From Callaeas wilsoni (lineage: Eukaryota > Chordata > Aves > Passeriformes > Callaeidae): a stretch of 64,000 bases of DNA. Within the stretch, counting starts at the first letter, position 1; each line of letters begins with the position of its first letter. Positions 11,160-21,741 of this stretch are shown one piece after another. Location: assembly GCA_013398955.1 (NCBI GenBank), contig VWPU01003219.1, positions 1,690 to 65,689 of the forward strand, in the 5' to 3' direction. The position numbers were made by a program, and so were the translations under genes. The notes beneath the pieces are model-generated. The model did no database searches, was not told where the DNA came from, and saw only the letters and a list, made by a program, of their open reading frames with translations.

Positions 11160-11700
11160 TACGCTTTGCGGTTAGACACGTCCAATGGATTATTTCTCTA
11201 CCTCCGCCTTTGATCTTTTCAAAACTAGACAGCTTTATAAATATCATCTCTCTGTTTTCAGCCATTTTGCAGTTCTAGTACAATTAATGTACCACAGCAA
11301 TCCACTTCTTTCTTCTTCTTCCAATTCTTTCCAGAGCAAACAGGCACTCCTGTCCACAGTGTCCCAGTGAGATTTATTTCTTCTCTCTCCTTGTGTCATC
11401 TCCAACACCCTAGAATAAAAAAGTACTCATTTTACTGGACAATTTTGATGAAATTCAGGATGAGGGATAAACCCACTGCCCCGACCTTACCACACAAAGT
11501 CTGTTGCTATTATTAATCTGTAAACACCACAAAACTTACATACATAAATGCATGATTTAGCTAATTATTTACTAAAGATTTTTTTTTTAGCAGTGCAGCA
11601 AATCTCTGGAGTTTCTGCATTTGCTTTGCACTTAAAAGAAGTTGGTGCAAATGAAATCAGCACATTAAAGTACATCTTTCACTAGAGGACAGGGAGCAGG
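11160..11700. promoter_or_regulatory. Candidate regulatory block, AT-rich
   Basis: Unique AT-rich sequence with many homeodomain and POU-like words, for example GCATGATTTAGCTAATTATTTAC near 11548 and TGCATTTGCTTTGCA near 11614. No repeat family is visible. The texture is typical of conserved noncoding DNA. No alignment was possible. Confidence 0.35.
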
Positions 11701-12880
11701 GATGAAATCCATCCCACCTGTCTCCATGCCATTTACCAGGTGACCTTGGAGCAGTTCATTCATGTGGAGTTCTGTGCCTGGGTGTTCTTATTCCTCTTAT
11801 TATTATGTCCTCCTTTTTCCCTCCTCATTGCCAAAATTCCCAACCTCTCCCAAGGTACTCAGGGAAAATCCTCAGGGTTAAAGCACTCTCCTTGTCTTTG
11901 CTGCTAGAGATGTGGGCTGGTGCCTCCAGAGCTGGAAGGGGAAGGGTGAGGGGGCAGAGGGATGGAAATCCAAACCAGGCTTTCCAGCACTGAGGGAACT
12001 TCTGCTTCTCATTTGATGGAGGCAGTAAAAAGTAAAAGCAAGAGTTTTTCTAGGAGAGGAGATGGGGTTGGGGGTTAAGAGAATTGAGCTGTTTCTATCC
12101 AAGTCACTCTTTTTTTACATAAAAATAAAGCACAGTAAACGTTGTCCCTTCTGTTGCTCTGCACAGACATGAGAGGAAGGGAGAGCTGGGGAGGTGCCTG
12201 TGGTGGGGAGCCCATGCAGGACCTGCCTGTGGAGATGTCAGGTCCAGGCTCAGCTCACTGCCAGCAGGGAAAGATTAGTTGAATGTCACCCTCTCTGGCA
12301 GTGAAGCCTTTCTTCATCACTTCCAGCCCTGCCTCTTACCCTGCTCGGCTTCTCCCGCCCCGTCCCCCTGAAGCATTTCCATTGTCCCTAGAAAAAGGAT
12401 GAGCAGACACCTTGTCCTGCCTCTTTCTTTTCTTGCTCTCTTTCCCTAGCATTGGTCTCTGCTCCTGTATTTCTCTCTGGCAGTCCCTGCCCTCTCTCCC
12501 TCTGCAAACCTTTTCTGTGAGCGAGCTGCTCTCGGTGGGCATGGAGGTGAAAATCCAGCTGGAGACGATAAAATCCACTGCCTTGGCTCTTTCTACCCCT
12601 GAAGATCTTTCCTCAGTGAGACATAAGAGAGAAAGAGAGACATCATAAAGGCATTTTCTCACTCAGCCTAAGCCATGAATTTTAAGTCCTCAGGACAGAC
12701 ACTATTTCATATGGTGTGTGTTTGTGCAGATTCAGCACAAGGCAGGGACCACACTGTTATTTTCCCAGTATTTCCATTTCCCTGACTCCTACAGTGCCAC
12801 TGTTTCATCTTCACTGGAGAGATGTATTTTTCACATTGCTCTTTTTTCCCCCCCCATGCATCTGTCTGACTTGCTCTTTG
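11701..12880. other. Unassigned non-coding DNA
   Basis: 11735-11800 weakly resembles the core and 3' part of a MIR SINE, but it is too degraded to call. The rest is unique sequence with short frames on both strands and no protein character. Confidence 0.4.
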
Positions 12881-13100
12881 GGGTTTATAGTTTAAGACAT
12901 ATTGTTTATTATTTATAATATTAATAACAGGTATCATCCTGCTATAGCAATTAAATAATTACAGAACCCATTCTGGTTTGGTCAACCAGAATGCCCCATA
13001 TGGCAGGAATATACCTTAGAATGCAAAGAGCTAAATATGAACAGTGCCAGGCACTAAATGTTAGGTTTAGCTTCCCATAAACTTAAATATGTGCATTTCT
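12881..13100. promoter_or_regulatory. Candidate regulatory element with perfect inverted repeat
   Basis: AT-rich unique DNA. At 12969-12993, CATTCTGGTT and AACCAGAATG form perfect 10-bp arms around a 5-bp loop (TGGTC). TAAT cores lie just upstream (12920-12960), and further unique AT-rich sequence runs to about 13080. It could be a hairpin or a dimeric protein-binding site. Confidence 0.4.
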
Positions 13101-14030
13101 TTCCCAGTAGGATCCTCCACAGACCCATAAAGCAAGCGACAGAGCGATGTCCTCTTAAGATACTCTAAGAGCTTGGAGAAATTTGTTAAGAGTGCTACTT
13201 CTGTAGGCACTTGTTACCATGAATCTGTGATGAGATTCATTGTTTGCCTTTACATCCACTTCTCTGGGCTTTCCCAAGCCCGCTGTAGCCTCTCGTTGGA
13301 ATCAGGGCATCCACTTGTGACACTGGGTTTTGTGAGACAGTGCCTAAAGGGCTCAGGACCTTCACCCCCAGCAGCTGATCCATTGCAAAAAGGTCCTTGT
13401 GCCCCCGTGATCCACCCCCTCACCTGCCCGAGAGTCACCGTAACTGGGGCAGATGCCTGGGCCAACGCACACCCCAGATGGTGCAGCACATGGATGTTAA
13501 ACTCGGGAAGTAGTAGAGCCCAGCCTGCCTGAGAAAGCATCTCCCCACTCATCCATCCTTCACTGACTCCCTACACGGCAGCAGATGTGATTTCATTATG
13601 GCACAAGGAGTTCCCAAGGCTCAGCGAGGCTGGCGGCGGTAGAGACCCTTCGCTGCATTGAATCACAGCCATTTGCAAATGCCAAGCGGATTTTTCTCCC
13701 TCTCAAATCAAGGAGAGAGGCTGAAGATTGTGAGAAGGAAGCCGAAGATGTGGAAGGTCTGAAGGGTGTTTTCCATGCCTGAAGGTGTGTGTTAGGTTTA
13801 GCTGGGGTAGCCACAGCTCTCCGTCCCTGCATCCCCACCGCCCTTCTGATGGAGAGGAGTCGAATTTTCAGCCTCTTCAGTTTGCTCCTTTCCCACGACA
13901 TGACAGTTCTAGTCCAGCAGAAAATTCATTATTTTATGGCCTGATTTCATTCTTGGACTTTTCCTTCCCCTCAGACTCCATTGTTCTCTTGCATGTGTGA
14001 TAACTCAAGATAACTGTGCGTTAGCAGAGC
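13101..14030. other. Unassigned non-coding DNA
   Basis: Unique mixed sequence. A 119-codon plus frame and a 100-codon minus frame overlap at 13173-13552, which argues that neither is real. No repeat was recognised. Confidence 0.45.
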
Positions 14031-15000
14031 CGAATCCTGCGCGATGCGGAGTTGACCATGGCCATCGCTCGCGGACCCTCAGAGGGAGAGGCTCAATGCA
14101 GTCACCACTGAAAACAACATTAATCACTTCCTTTCACCTTGCTGCCACTTAGCTCAGATCATAGTTAGAGCCAACCCAAGGACAAGATTAAAAACCTCAC
14201 ACCAGTGAACGCACACACCAATGAAATCTGCAGAGCTTAACCAGCTCCTGCGAGCCGAGGATGGAAGGTGACACCTGGGCCGCACCGATACCTCTGGGGT
14301 GTTTGATCCAAAGGCTGGAAGCTTCCAGACAGGCCAATGGAAAAGTGATGGTTATCCATACTTTAAATATCTTTTTCTATCTTGGTGATAGAAACATTTA
14401 AAAGGTTAAAAAATAAGTGATTCATTGGAGGCAGGGTAAATAGTAACAGGAAAAATATGTTCACTCACAAAAATGTAAATTTTTTTTTCCCCTTTTACTT
14501 TCTTTCTCCCCTTTGTGTTTGAAGAACAAAGTTTATTCAGACCCCAAAGTTTAAACTGGACATAGCCCTATGGAAGTGGACCATGAAATTCTAAAATTTC
14601 TTTTAAAAAGGGAAAACATTATTTTTCAGTGCATGATTTCAAGAAATCTAATTTCTACACTTAAAAATGCACTCCAAATTTCTCCAAGGTGTCTGTGCCC
14701 AGAAAAGATCAAGCTTTTAATATTTTTCAGAATTCCTCTGTAGGAATTTGCACAACCTGGTTCAAATAATTTTTAAAGTCAATGTTGGGAAAATAAAACA
14801 CACTGTTGATGACCTAGAACGTATATATGGAGAGAATCAGAGGATATCGCTACAAGGTCATAAATGCTGTGAATATTAAAATTAATAGCAGAGCTCTTGA
14901 GTTAATGAAAAGCCAGTTAGGACAATAAGCATCTAGAAGAATAGATATGAACAAACATCCATCTTAGTTCATAGAAGAAGGGCTGTTTACAGCTCTCCCA
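14031..15000. promoter_or_regulatory. Gene-free unique block with 14-bp palindrome
   Basis: There is essentially no open frame on either strand here. At 14315-14328, CTGGAAGCTTCCAG is a perfect 14-bp palindrome holding the inverted heat-shock-element unit GAAnnTTC. A CCAAT box follows at about 14334. The 14340-14460 part is AT-rich with SOX/MEF2-like words. It is a plausible regulatory block. Confidence 0.3.
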
Positions 15001-16380
15001 GATTTTAGGGCCGGTTCCTGTGGGAGTGGGCAGCAAACGAGTGATTCAGATGGTTGTGGTACTGGAATTTCTCAATGATGTACGACTGAGTCCAGCAATG
15101 GGTATCCCTGGCTGGCTGCTGAGTATCCATGAAAACCCAGAGGTGCTGCACTCTCCTGATCCAACACGAGTGTGGCTCTTTTCCTACCCTTGACATCCTG
15201 GGCGCAGCCTCAGCTAATGGGTTGTGCACAAAGGAGATATGAATATATGACAAAAGAGAGTCCAGCTCCAACCCTGAAGGCAGAGCTTGAAACCTCCTCT
15301 GTGTTAATATCCAGCACTGGCCTCTCTGCACAGCTGAGTCCGTGTATTCAAATAACAGCAGGTCACTCAAGAATATCTCTCATCCCTGCTTTTATTCCTC
15401 TCCAGCCTCTCTCTGCACATGTTTTTTATCCAACAGGCAGCTCGTACCCAAATTCAGCATGCACCATGGTGTGATGTCCTTCTTGGCCACTTTCTGCTGC
15501 ACCTAGGGGACGATCTGTGAGTCCCCAGAGCACCGAATGTCACCCCAGGCACAAGTGGGGAAGGGGAGGAAGGCTGAAGTTTGCATTTTAAATCCTGAAA
15601 ACATATTTTAAGGGCTCTGCTTCTGTCTGTTCTCTAGTTTCTGAGAAAAACTCAGCTAAGGGAAGATTTTGGTAGAAACCCAAAACTGACATTCGCCTGC
15701 CTTTTCCAGGTAATGCATATGCATGCATGCAAAACTCAGGCATTGGTTGTTTCTGCCTCAGGATTAAAAGCTATGGCATGCACAGAAATAGAAGCCCATC
15801 TTTACAAAATTGCTTTTGAAAATTCCATATGCCAGTTGCATACCCTGCAAAGATGTAGAGCTTGAGTAGTGGTACAGGGATGGGGCTGCCAGCCAGGAGC
15901 ATGAGCAGTAAGCTCAGCTTCCCTGCAGGTCTGTTCTTTGTCTTTGGGTCATTTTTCCTTCCCCAGCCTGTTCTTCCATCTCTGAAAGGGAGAAGGTTAA
16001 TGCTAAGTATTTATTTGTGTCTCAGAACGGTCCTCAACGGCAACACTTTGTTTGCGACCAGGAGATTGACCCCACATTTGCCAAAATAACCTGAATTCCT
16101 ATGAAAGAGACTTTTATGTTTAGCATGTGCGAGAAATACAGGGATGGCTCTGAAAGCTGCTACTTAAAACCCAGGTGGGTTTTAAAGGGGTAAATGGCAC
16201 ATCAGGTTGCCAGGAGTTATGTCAGAAGATGATGTGTAGGAAATACAGGAAAAATGGGAGAGTATTTTGGAAGAGAAATAAAAGAACCCCAAACCCCTCT
16301 GCAATTCAGCCCACAGGCAGCCCTGTTGTTAGGAAAACAGCAAAACCCAAGTCCTGGTTGTTCTCCATCCCACTCTGAAC
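15001..16380. other. Unassigned non-coding DNA with POU palindrome
   Basis: Mostly plain unique sequence. The opposing frames at 15005-15370 minus (121 codons) and 15172-15474 plus (100 codons) overlap and carry no recognisable domain. The notable item is the POU-type palindrome at 15713-15724. Confidence 0.4.
15713..15724. promoter_or_regulatory. Perfect MORE-type POU site
   Basis: ATGCATATGCAT is a perfect 12-bp palindrome matching the MORE element, bound by homodimers of POU factors (OCT1, OCT4 and BRN families). More ATGC alternation follows to 15731, so the stretch is also an alternating purine/pyrimidine run. Confidence 0.5.
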
Positions 16381-17199
16381 GACTTCTGGGTAGAATAAAT
16401 CTTTCCTGCTTTTAAAATAAATGAGAGAGCTTCGCAATGCCAAGGCCATTTAAATTTACAGTGAAATAACGCCAGGAAACGATCCGGGCTCCAATTTGTA
16501 TTCGCAGTGTTTTCCTCCAGCTGAGGAACACACAGTTACACTTTGGCTCGTGGCTTGGGGTGAGCGCCCAGCCCCGTGCCCTGGGAGGATGATTTGAATG
16601 TAAAAACGAGCCCGAAGGAGCCGGCCGGGGCAGGGAATGGCATTTTCCCTTCCCGGGAAGATGCAAAGGGAACGTCCTGAGCAAGGTCGTAGCCTGCAAG
16701 GGACTCGTGCCTTCCCCTGGATGCGGGATGGGGCAGCAGCGCTGGGCTGCTGCTCCCGTCTGCCTCCCCCAACTCTTTGTTTCCCACAAAAGATGAACCT
16801 TCCCAGGAATGCTGCGAGCAGTGCAGGAAGGATTCAGCAGCTTTTGAAATTTCGTCAAGCGCAATTGAAACAAAAAACAACACAAAACCAAACCAAACGC
16901 CCACCTGAACTAAACGAACCAGAGGAACCTTGTAGATAAAAGCTGAAATCAGTCAGGTTGAGTTTTCAGTCAGGAGACTGGAAATAGGGGAAGGGTTTTC
17001 TCTTGCCCTTCACTGAGTGGTGTTGCAGTATTTTGGGATATGCATTTTTCCTCTTTCCAGACTTCTACTGCAGAAAGGATTTCTTTGGGTTGTTTTGGGA
17101 GATCTGGGAATTGCCATTTTCCTTCCCTTCAAAGCTCCTATTGGAAATGTCAAGACCCTTCCTGTCGATTTTCCTAGCCATTCATTAATCCATTTGATT
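16381..17199. other. Unassigned DNA with possible conserved block at its left end
   Basis: 16400-16560 is unique, homeodomain-rich and promoter-like. 16555-16720 is locally CpG-enriched. The overlapping frames at 16412-16904 (minus) and 16637-16939 (plus) have no domain. No repeat was recognised. Confidence 0.35.
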
Positions 17200-17480
17200 T
17201 AGTTTTGTTTGAAGGAAAAGAGGTGTTTCCTCCTTATTTCTACCATAATTCTCCAGTCTGCTTTTGTAGCTGCTACAGCTTTATTTTTGAAAACTCGGCT
17301 TTTAATCTGAGAAAGCATTTTGAAGCAGCAAGTTTTTAGCATGGAAATTTGCATTTGCTTTAAATGAGCTTTAAATGTGTTTGTGTGAGTCTTATTACAG
17401 AAGTTTTCTATTTCCTAGAACTTTCGTGATGTTTAAAGTCAATCAAAAGAGATGATCTTGGAGTGATGGAGAATATCCTC
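17200..17480. promoter_or_regulatory. Candidate enhancer with octamer and PBX-type words
   Basis: AT-rich unique DNA. An exact octamer, ATTTGCAT, lies at 17347-17354. GTCAATCA near 17440 is the reverse complement of a PBX/MEIS-type TGATTGAC. The flanking sequence is free of recognisable repeats. Inference from motif content only. Confidence 0.35.
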
Positions 17481-18637
17481 TGTAGAAATAATTTGAAATA
17501 GGTTTAGTCTTTTTTGAAAGATTTCAGCTTTTTGGGGTCTGAGTTGGAGCTTCCTTCTCCTGTCATTAACTGGGGCATCCCTGTTGTCTGGATGGAAATA
17601 TGAACCAGTGCCTTGTTAAAATCTTTTGATGTCAGTTTGGAGGATGTATGCCCAGACACAAATTGCTAATGTGAAGCTGCAGAATCCTGGAAAAAAATTT
17701 AAAAATTATGTTATCAGGCAGCTAAAAGAGCGACTGCCTCCTCAGGATGGTTGTGGAACAGAGATAGGTGACTGGAATGAGAATGTGACTACCCCTAAAT
17801 TGAGCGTGAGGCTACGATATTTTTTGCAATATTTATGTTTTCAGATTCGGAGCTCAAAAACGTGGTTTGAAGTTTTTGTGTCCGTTGTGAGCAGACTTAG
17901 AGAATGCCCAGGTTTCAGCAGGATATGGTCTCATCCCTTGGGTAGATAAAGTGGCAAATAGGAGAGTGGTGAAGGAAGAGAAAGGCACGAAAGGAAGATG
18001 CAGATAAACCAGGTTTTTCACACTCTTCCCTCTCTCTTTCCTTGCATTGGAATGATTTCTATTTTATTTATGGATGTCAAAGAAAATAGCTTCCTTTTTT
18101 TCCTCTAACCAAAAAAAAAAAAAAAAAAACCCACAAAAACCCACCCCCAGACCCTACCAAAAGCCAAATGGAAATCAGAGCTGATTTGAGCTGAGAAATC
18201 AACATTTGAAAACTCAGCTGAACTTACCCATTCCCCTTCCTGTCATTATTCTGCATAAGCTGGATCCATTTTTCCCCACTGCAATCAGCTGTGAAGGAGA
18301 ACTTCCATCGATTTCAGTAGGAACAAGCTAGAACATGTTAGATTTAAATATTTGAATCTGCAGCTGTGCTACCCAGGCATGTCAATCTGTCTTAATACTT
18401 TATTTCAGGTTATTATATTAACAAAATTCAATGATATGCTACAACAAAATTGCATTACATGCTCTCTCCGTGTTTTGAGCTATCATACTCCATACGCACT
18501 GGCATCCCTCCTCTGAGTGTGTGATTGTATGTGAGCCCTGTCTCCAAATACATCTCAAATACGTTACATTTTTAATTCTTCAAGGAAAAAAAAAATCCTG
18601 GAACAACAACCAACCAAACACACACATTTCTTAGATT
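17481..18637. other. Unassigned AT-rich DNA with A19 tract
   Basis: AT-rich unique sequence. An uninterrupted A19 lies at 18111-18129. The 107-codon frame at 17626-17949 begins at a non-ATG or weak start, has no recognisable domain and is not called. Confidence 0.45.
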
Positions 18638-18934
18638 GTGAAAACAGATTCTCTCGAATTTGTATCTCAAACAACGCAGAGAGAAAGAGCAAAAGCTCTG
18701 GGGTTGGATATAAGCTGCCAGACATCACAGAGAGCTGCACTACGGGATTCTCCAGCCAAAAGAGAATCCAAATTAGTGACCTATATTGGGGATAAACTGG
18801 TCATGCACCACAAACATGATTCTGTAATTAAAACCTTCCCTGGTACAGACACAACTGATGCCCAGTTTGTGCGTCGAGGCATACAAAGCAAAACAACTAC
18901 ACCGGGAGAGTTAACTTTTTTAATCGAGTTCTGA
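18638..18934 (+). other. Uninterrupted 98-codon frame in unique DNA, not recognised
   Basis: The frame opens at GTG 18638 and runs to a stop at 18934. Composition is ordinary (Lys, Thr, Asp, Gln present) rather than low-complexity, which is unusual for this window. No strong Kozak ATG, splice acceptor or neighbouring exon supports it, and no family was recognised. It could equally be a conserved noncoding element that happens to lack stops. Confidence 0.15.
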
Positions 18935-19560
18935 TGAAATGTGGCAAACAGGAGCCGGGATGTGCAGCGCAGCGTGGGGGGCTGTGCAGCCCTGGGATGC
19001 ACGGCTCGGGGACGCGCACGGCTGCGGGAACGGGGAAGCAAGGCAAGGAACAAATACAAACCAGATCCCAATGTGGAGCCTAATGTCTCCATTATTTAGA
19101 GGCAGAGAGCCCGCCGCTGTGTACCAGCCTGTCCGGGTGTCAGATATGCACCCCGGCTCAGAAATCCTCTTTTTCTAAAGTGGAGCTAATTCCGCAGAGC
19201 GTGTTTGGCTTTGGGAGCAGCCCCGGGCTCCGCTCGCCTCTGCCGGGGCGAATTCCAGCACCGATGGGGCTGCGCTGACATCAGGAGCCTTTGCTGAGTC
19301 AGGTTGTGCTGCCGCCCCACCTCGCAGCTCTGCATCTGCCGGGAGAGGGGGAAAAGTACATTTTTAACTGTTTAATGCGTGAGGTCAGGCTGCAGCGAGC
19401 GGCGGTGCCGCGGTGGAGCCAGCGCTGTGTGCCGGGGACGGTCACTCGGGAGAGGGCTCTGGGGAGGCTTTCTGCTCCAACACGCCGTTTAACCCTTTCA
19501 GCCTTTGACAGCTGAATAAATAGGCAAATGAAGCAGGGCTTAATCTAGTGTCCACCCCCT
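18935..19560. promoter_or_regulatory. CpG-enriched block followed by TALE/homeodomain-rich DNA
   Basis: CpG is raised at 18950-19040 and 19200-19460. 19490-19550 is AT-richer and includes TTTGACAGCTGAATAAATAG, which combines a MEIS/TALE-type TGACAG, an E-box CAGCTG and AT-rich homeodomain words. It could be a small promoter or an enhancer. Confidence 0.35.
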
Positions 19561-20310
19561 TCCAAAGGCCCTGCACTAAAGAACTTAAGGAACTAATTGC
19601 TTCTGTATTGCTATTGCTGCCCAGCCACTGCTGAAAGCCTCCTGGAGGTTTGCCTTCGGTCTGTGCTCTGCGTGCCAGCCTGATTTTGTTAGAATTTACT
19701 ATATTTCCATATTAAAACAGCCAGGCCGGGGGGGAAAAAAAAAATGGAAGAAGAAAAGGGAAAGAAAAAGAGAGACTCATTAAAACTGCATCATGTCACC
19801 CGGCTGAACTTCCCATCCCTTCACTTCCCCCCTCAATCAGCAGCAAGGATAACAATTAGATGTGATAGCTATTCCTAATAGGCAGCAGTTAGCGCTCGCT
19901 GCTCCAGCTCTGGCTAAAGCAGGAGAACCCTGCATCATCCCCTGCGAGGTTACAGCTGATGAGGCTCCGATGGCCAAATAAACCTCTCCAAGGAGGGCAG
20001 GAGCCGCAGGGCTTTCCCCGCTCCATCTCTCCGGCTCTGGATCCTTTTCCCGCTCGGCACAGCGTGGCACAGCCCGTCCCGAGGCTGGGCTGCAGCTCCG
20101 AACCCGGCCCCTGCAGCCCAGGCACCCCCGGCTGGGGCGGCAGCAGCGCTCAGCGCCACTCAGCCAGAAAATTTGGTATTAGGAGTGGGAGAAAAGGTCA
20201 CCTTGGAGGATCAGAGATAGAGAGTTAAAAGAAAGGGGCTGGGAGTGGGAGAGAGGGAGGGGATATGGGGGGAGGCTGAGGAGGGAAGCAGGGAAGGGGA
20301 CGTAGAATTT
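19561..20310. other. Unassigned DNA, GC-rich centre and polypurine end
   Basis: 20000-20160 is GC-rich with moderate CpG. 20212-20302 is nearly pure purine (GA-rich). The overlapping frames at 19837-20228 on both strands are not credible. Confidence 0.4.
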
Positions 20311-20530
20311 CTAAGCAGGCCTGACCCGGGAGGATAAAATATCCTGTTCATTGGTTCAAATGAAGCATTAGGGAGAGAGTAATTTGTTGACCTTTTTGCT
20401 GCCTTATCATGAGATGAACAGCCTTAACATGGGCTTCACGTTTGCCTTAACCCCACCGTAAATCATAGAAGAATCGATTTTTTCTTTTTCCTTTCTTTTT
20501 ATTTTTTTCCTCCAAAAAATATATAAATAA
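20311..20530. promoter_or_regulatory. Candidate regulatory element
   Basis: Unique sequence with a CCAAT-type ATTGG near 20350, a TGACCTTTT nuclear-receptor half-site near 20389, and a run of forkhead/POU-like words. It lies immediately after a polypurine tract. The conserved-type texture is inference. Confidence 0.3.
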
Positions 20531-21690
20531 AGAACAACAACCAGGAAACCAGCCTATATTTTGAGATGATTTAGCAGAGCAAGGCCAGGTAGATACGTGC
20601 ATTGGTCAGACTCTGTGGATGTTGTCCCCTGCCTTCCTTATTTTTTTTTGTTCTCTTTTGGCTGAGCAAGTGGGAACCAGGGCTGTGCAAAGGCTCTGCT
20701 TCCTTTGGGAATTCGGGCTGGAGGACAGTGATTTTCCTCTTATTTCCATCAGCCTGGCTTGGCAGTAGTTCCAATGAAGTCAGTTTGCACTCTCCTAAAG
20801 CCAGTCTCTTTCCCCAGCTCCTGCAGATAGTCTGGCATGATTTTGGCCTAAGAAAGGCAGGGCCGACATGAGGGTTTGGTTGAAATGACAGTTTTAGAGT
20901 TCGCTGTGGACCTTCCATGCAAGGTTGCCATCTGTGCAAGGAAACGGAGCTCGCCGAGTTTGGAATATGTCATCTTGCTAGGGGTGTACCCAGAGGCTGC
21001 TCATTGCTGAGCCCAAACCACGCTCAGATCTTGTGAGGGACTGGCTTTTCTTGGGTTTCACTCTAAACCTTGATCTGCAAACTTTGGAGGCTTCAGAAGA
21101 GTCTGAGCACCGAACACCAACAACAGATATACCCAATATGTCACAGCAAAACCAAATATTTTTACAAAGCTTTGGGAGCTCTCTGCTTTGGCATGGGAAG
21201 AAACCACCAAAAAAGCTTTCCCTGTGTCCAGATTGGTTTTGGGTTATCAATCCTAGAGTGTCTTGTGTTTGCTGTGAAGCAGCTGTCAGGGATGAGGTGG
21301 GATCCTGCCAGAGCATTCCTGCCCTTTGAGGGAATTCAGCCTCACCCGCAGCTCCTCAGCTGCAGCTCCCACCCAGCTGAGCCAGTCCAACGGTTCCGAT
21401 CTGTCCACAGTGTTTCGTACAACTTCACTCGCAATATTTCGCTGTCTCTCCTTGGCACAGCAGGGAAAACGTTCCACTTTCACACTGGAAAACATTGACC
21501 AACTCTAAACAGAAAATTACTTGAAATTGCAGGTTAGCCAGGATTTTTTACTTTGCGACGTTTGTGTTTCCATTGAGCCTCTTATTACAGGAAATTTAGA
21601 TATGGAGCAGAAGCATCTGGCCTTCAAAGGACCCTGAAATTGCCATGGGATGTTATGATAATGCTGCTTTTATGTGACTGATCTTTTCCA
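20531..21690. other. Unassigned non-coding DNA
   Basis: Unique sequence with several 90-140 codon frames (20571-20939 minus, 21070-21498 plus, 20978-21316 minus). They overlap each other in opposite directions and lack domains. No repeat was recognised. Confidence 0.4.
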
Positions 21691-21709
21691 TTTGTCCTTT
21701 GCTCTCTAG

Positions 21710-21741
21710 GTAACAGCTTGGAAAATGTCACCTTTTGGTAG
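21710..21741 (+). other. Possible microexon (28 or 32 nt)
   Basis: A long pyrimidine tract ending in CTCTCTAG (AG at 21708-21709) is an excellent splice acceptor. Only 28 nt later GTAGGT (exon end 21737), or 32 nt later GTAAAG (exon end 21741), can serve as the donor. One frame reads NSLENVTFW. Microexons of this size occur in neural genes, but the adjacent exons are not identifiable here, so this is a weak candidate. Confidence 0.2.

Noticed and set aside
11735..11800. MIR-like segment around 'ggtgaccttggagcag'
   Set aside because: The match is too short and degraded to separate from chance by eye.
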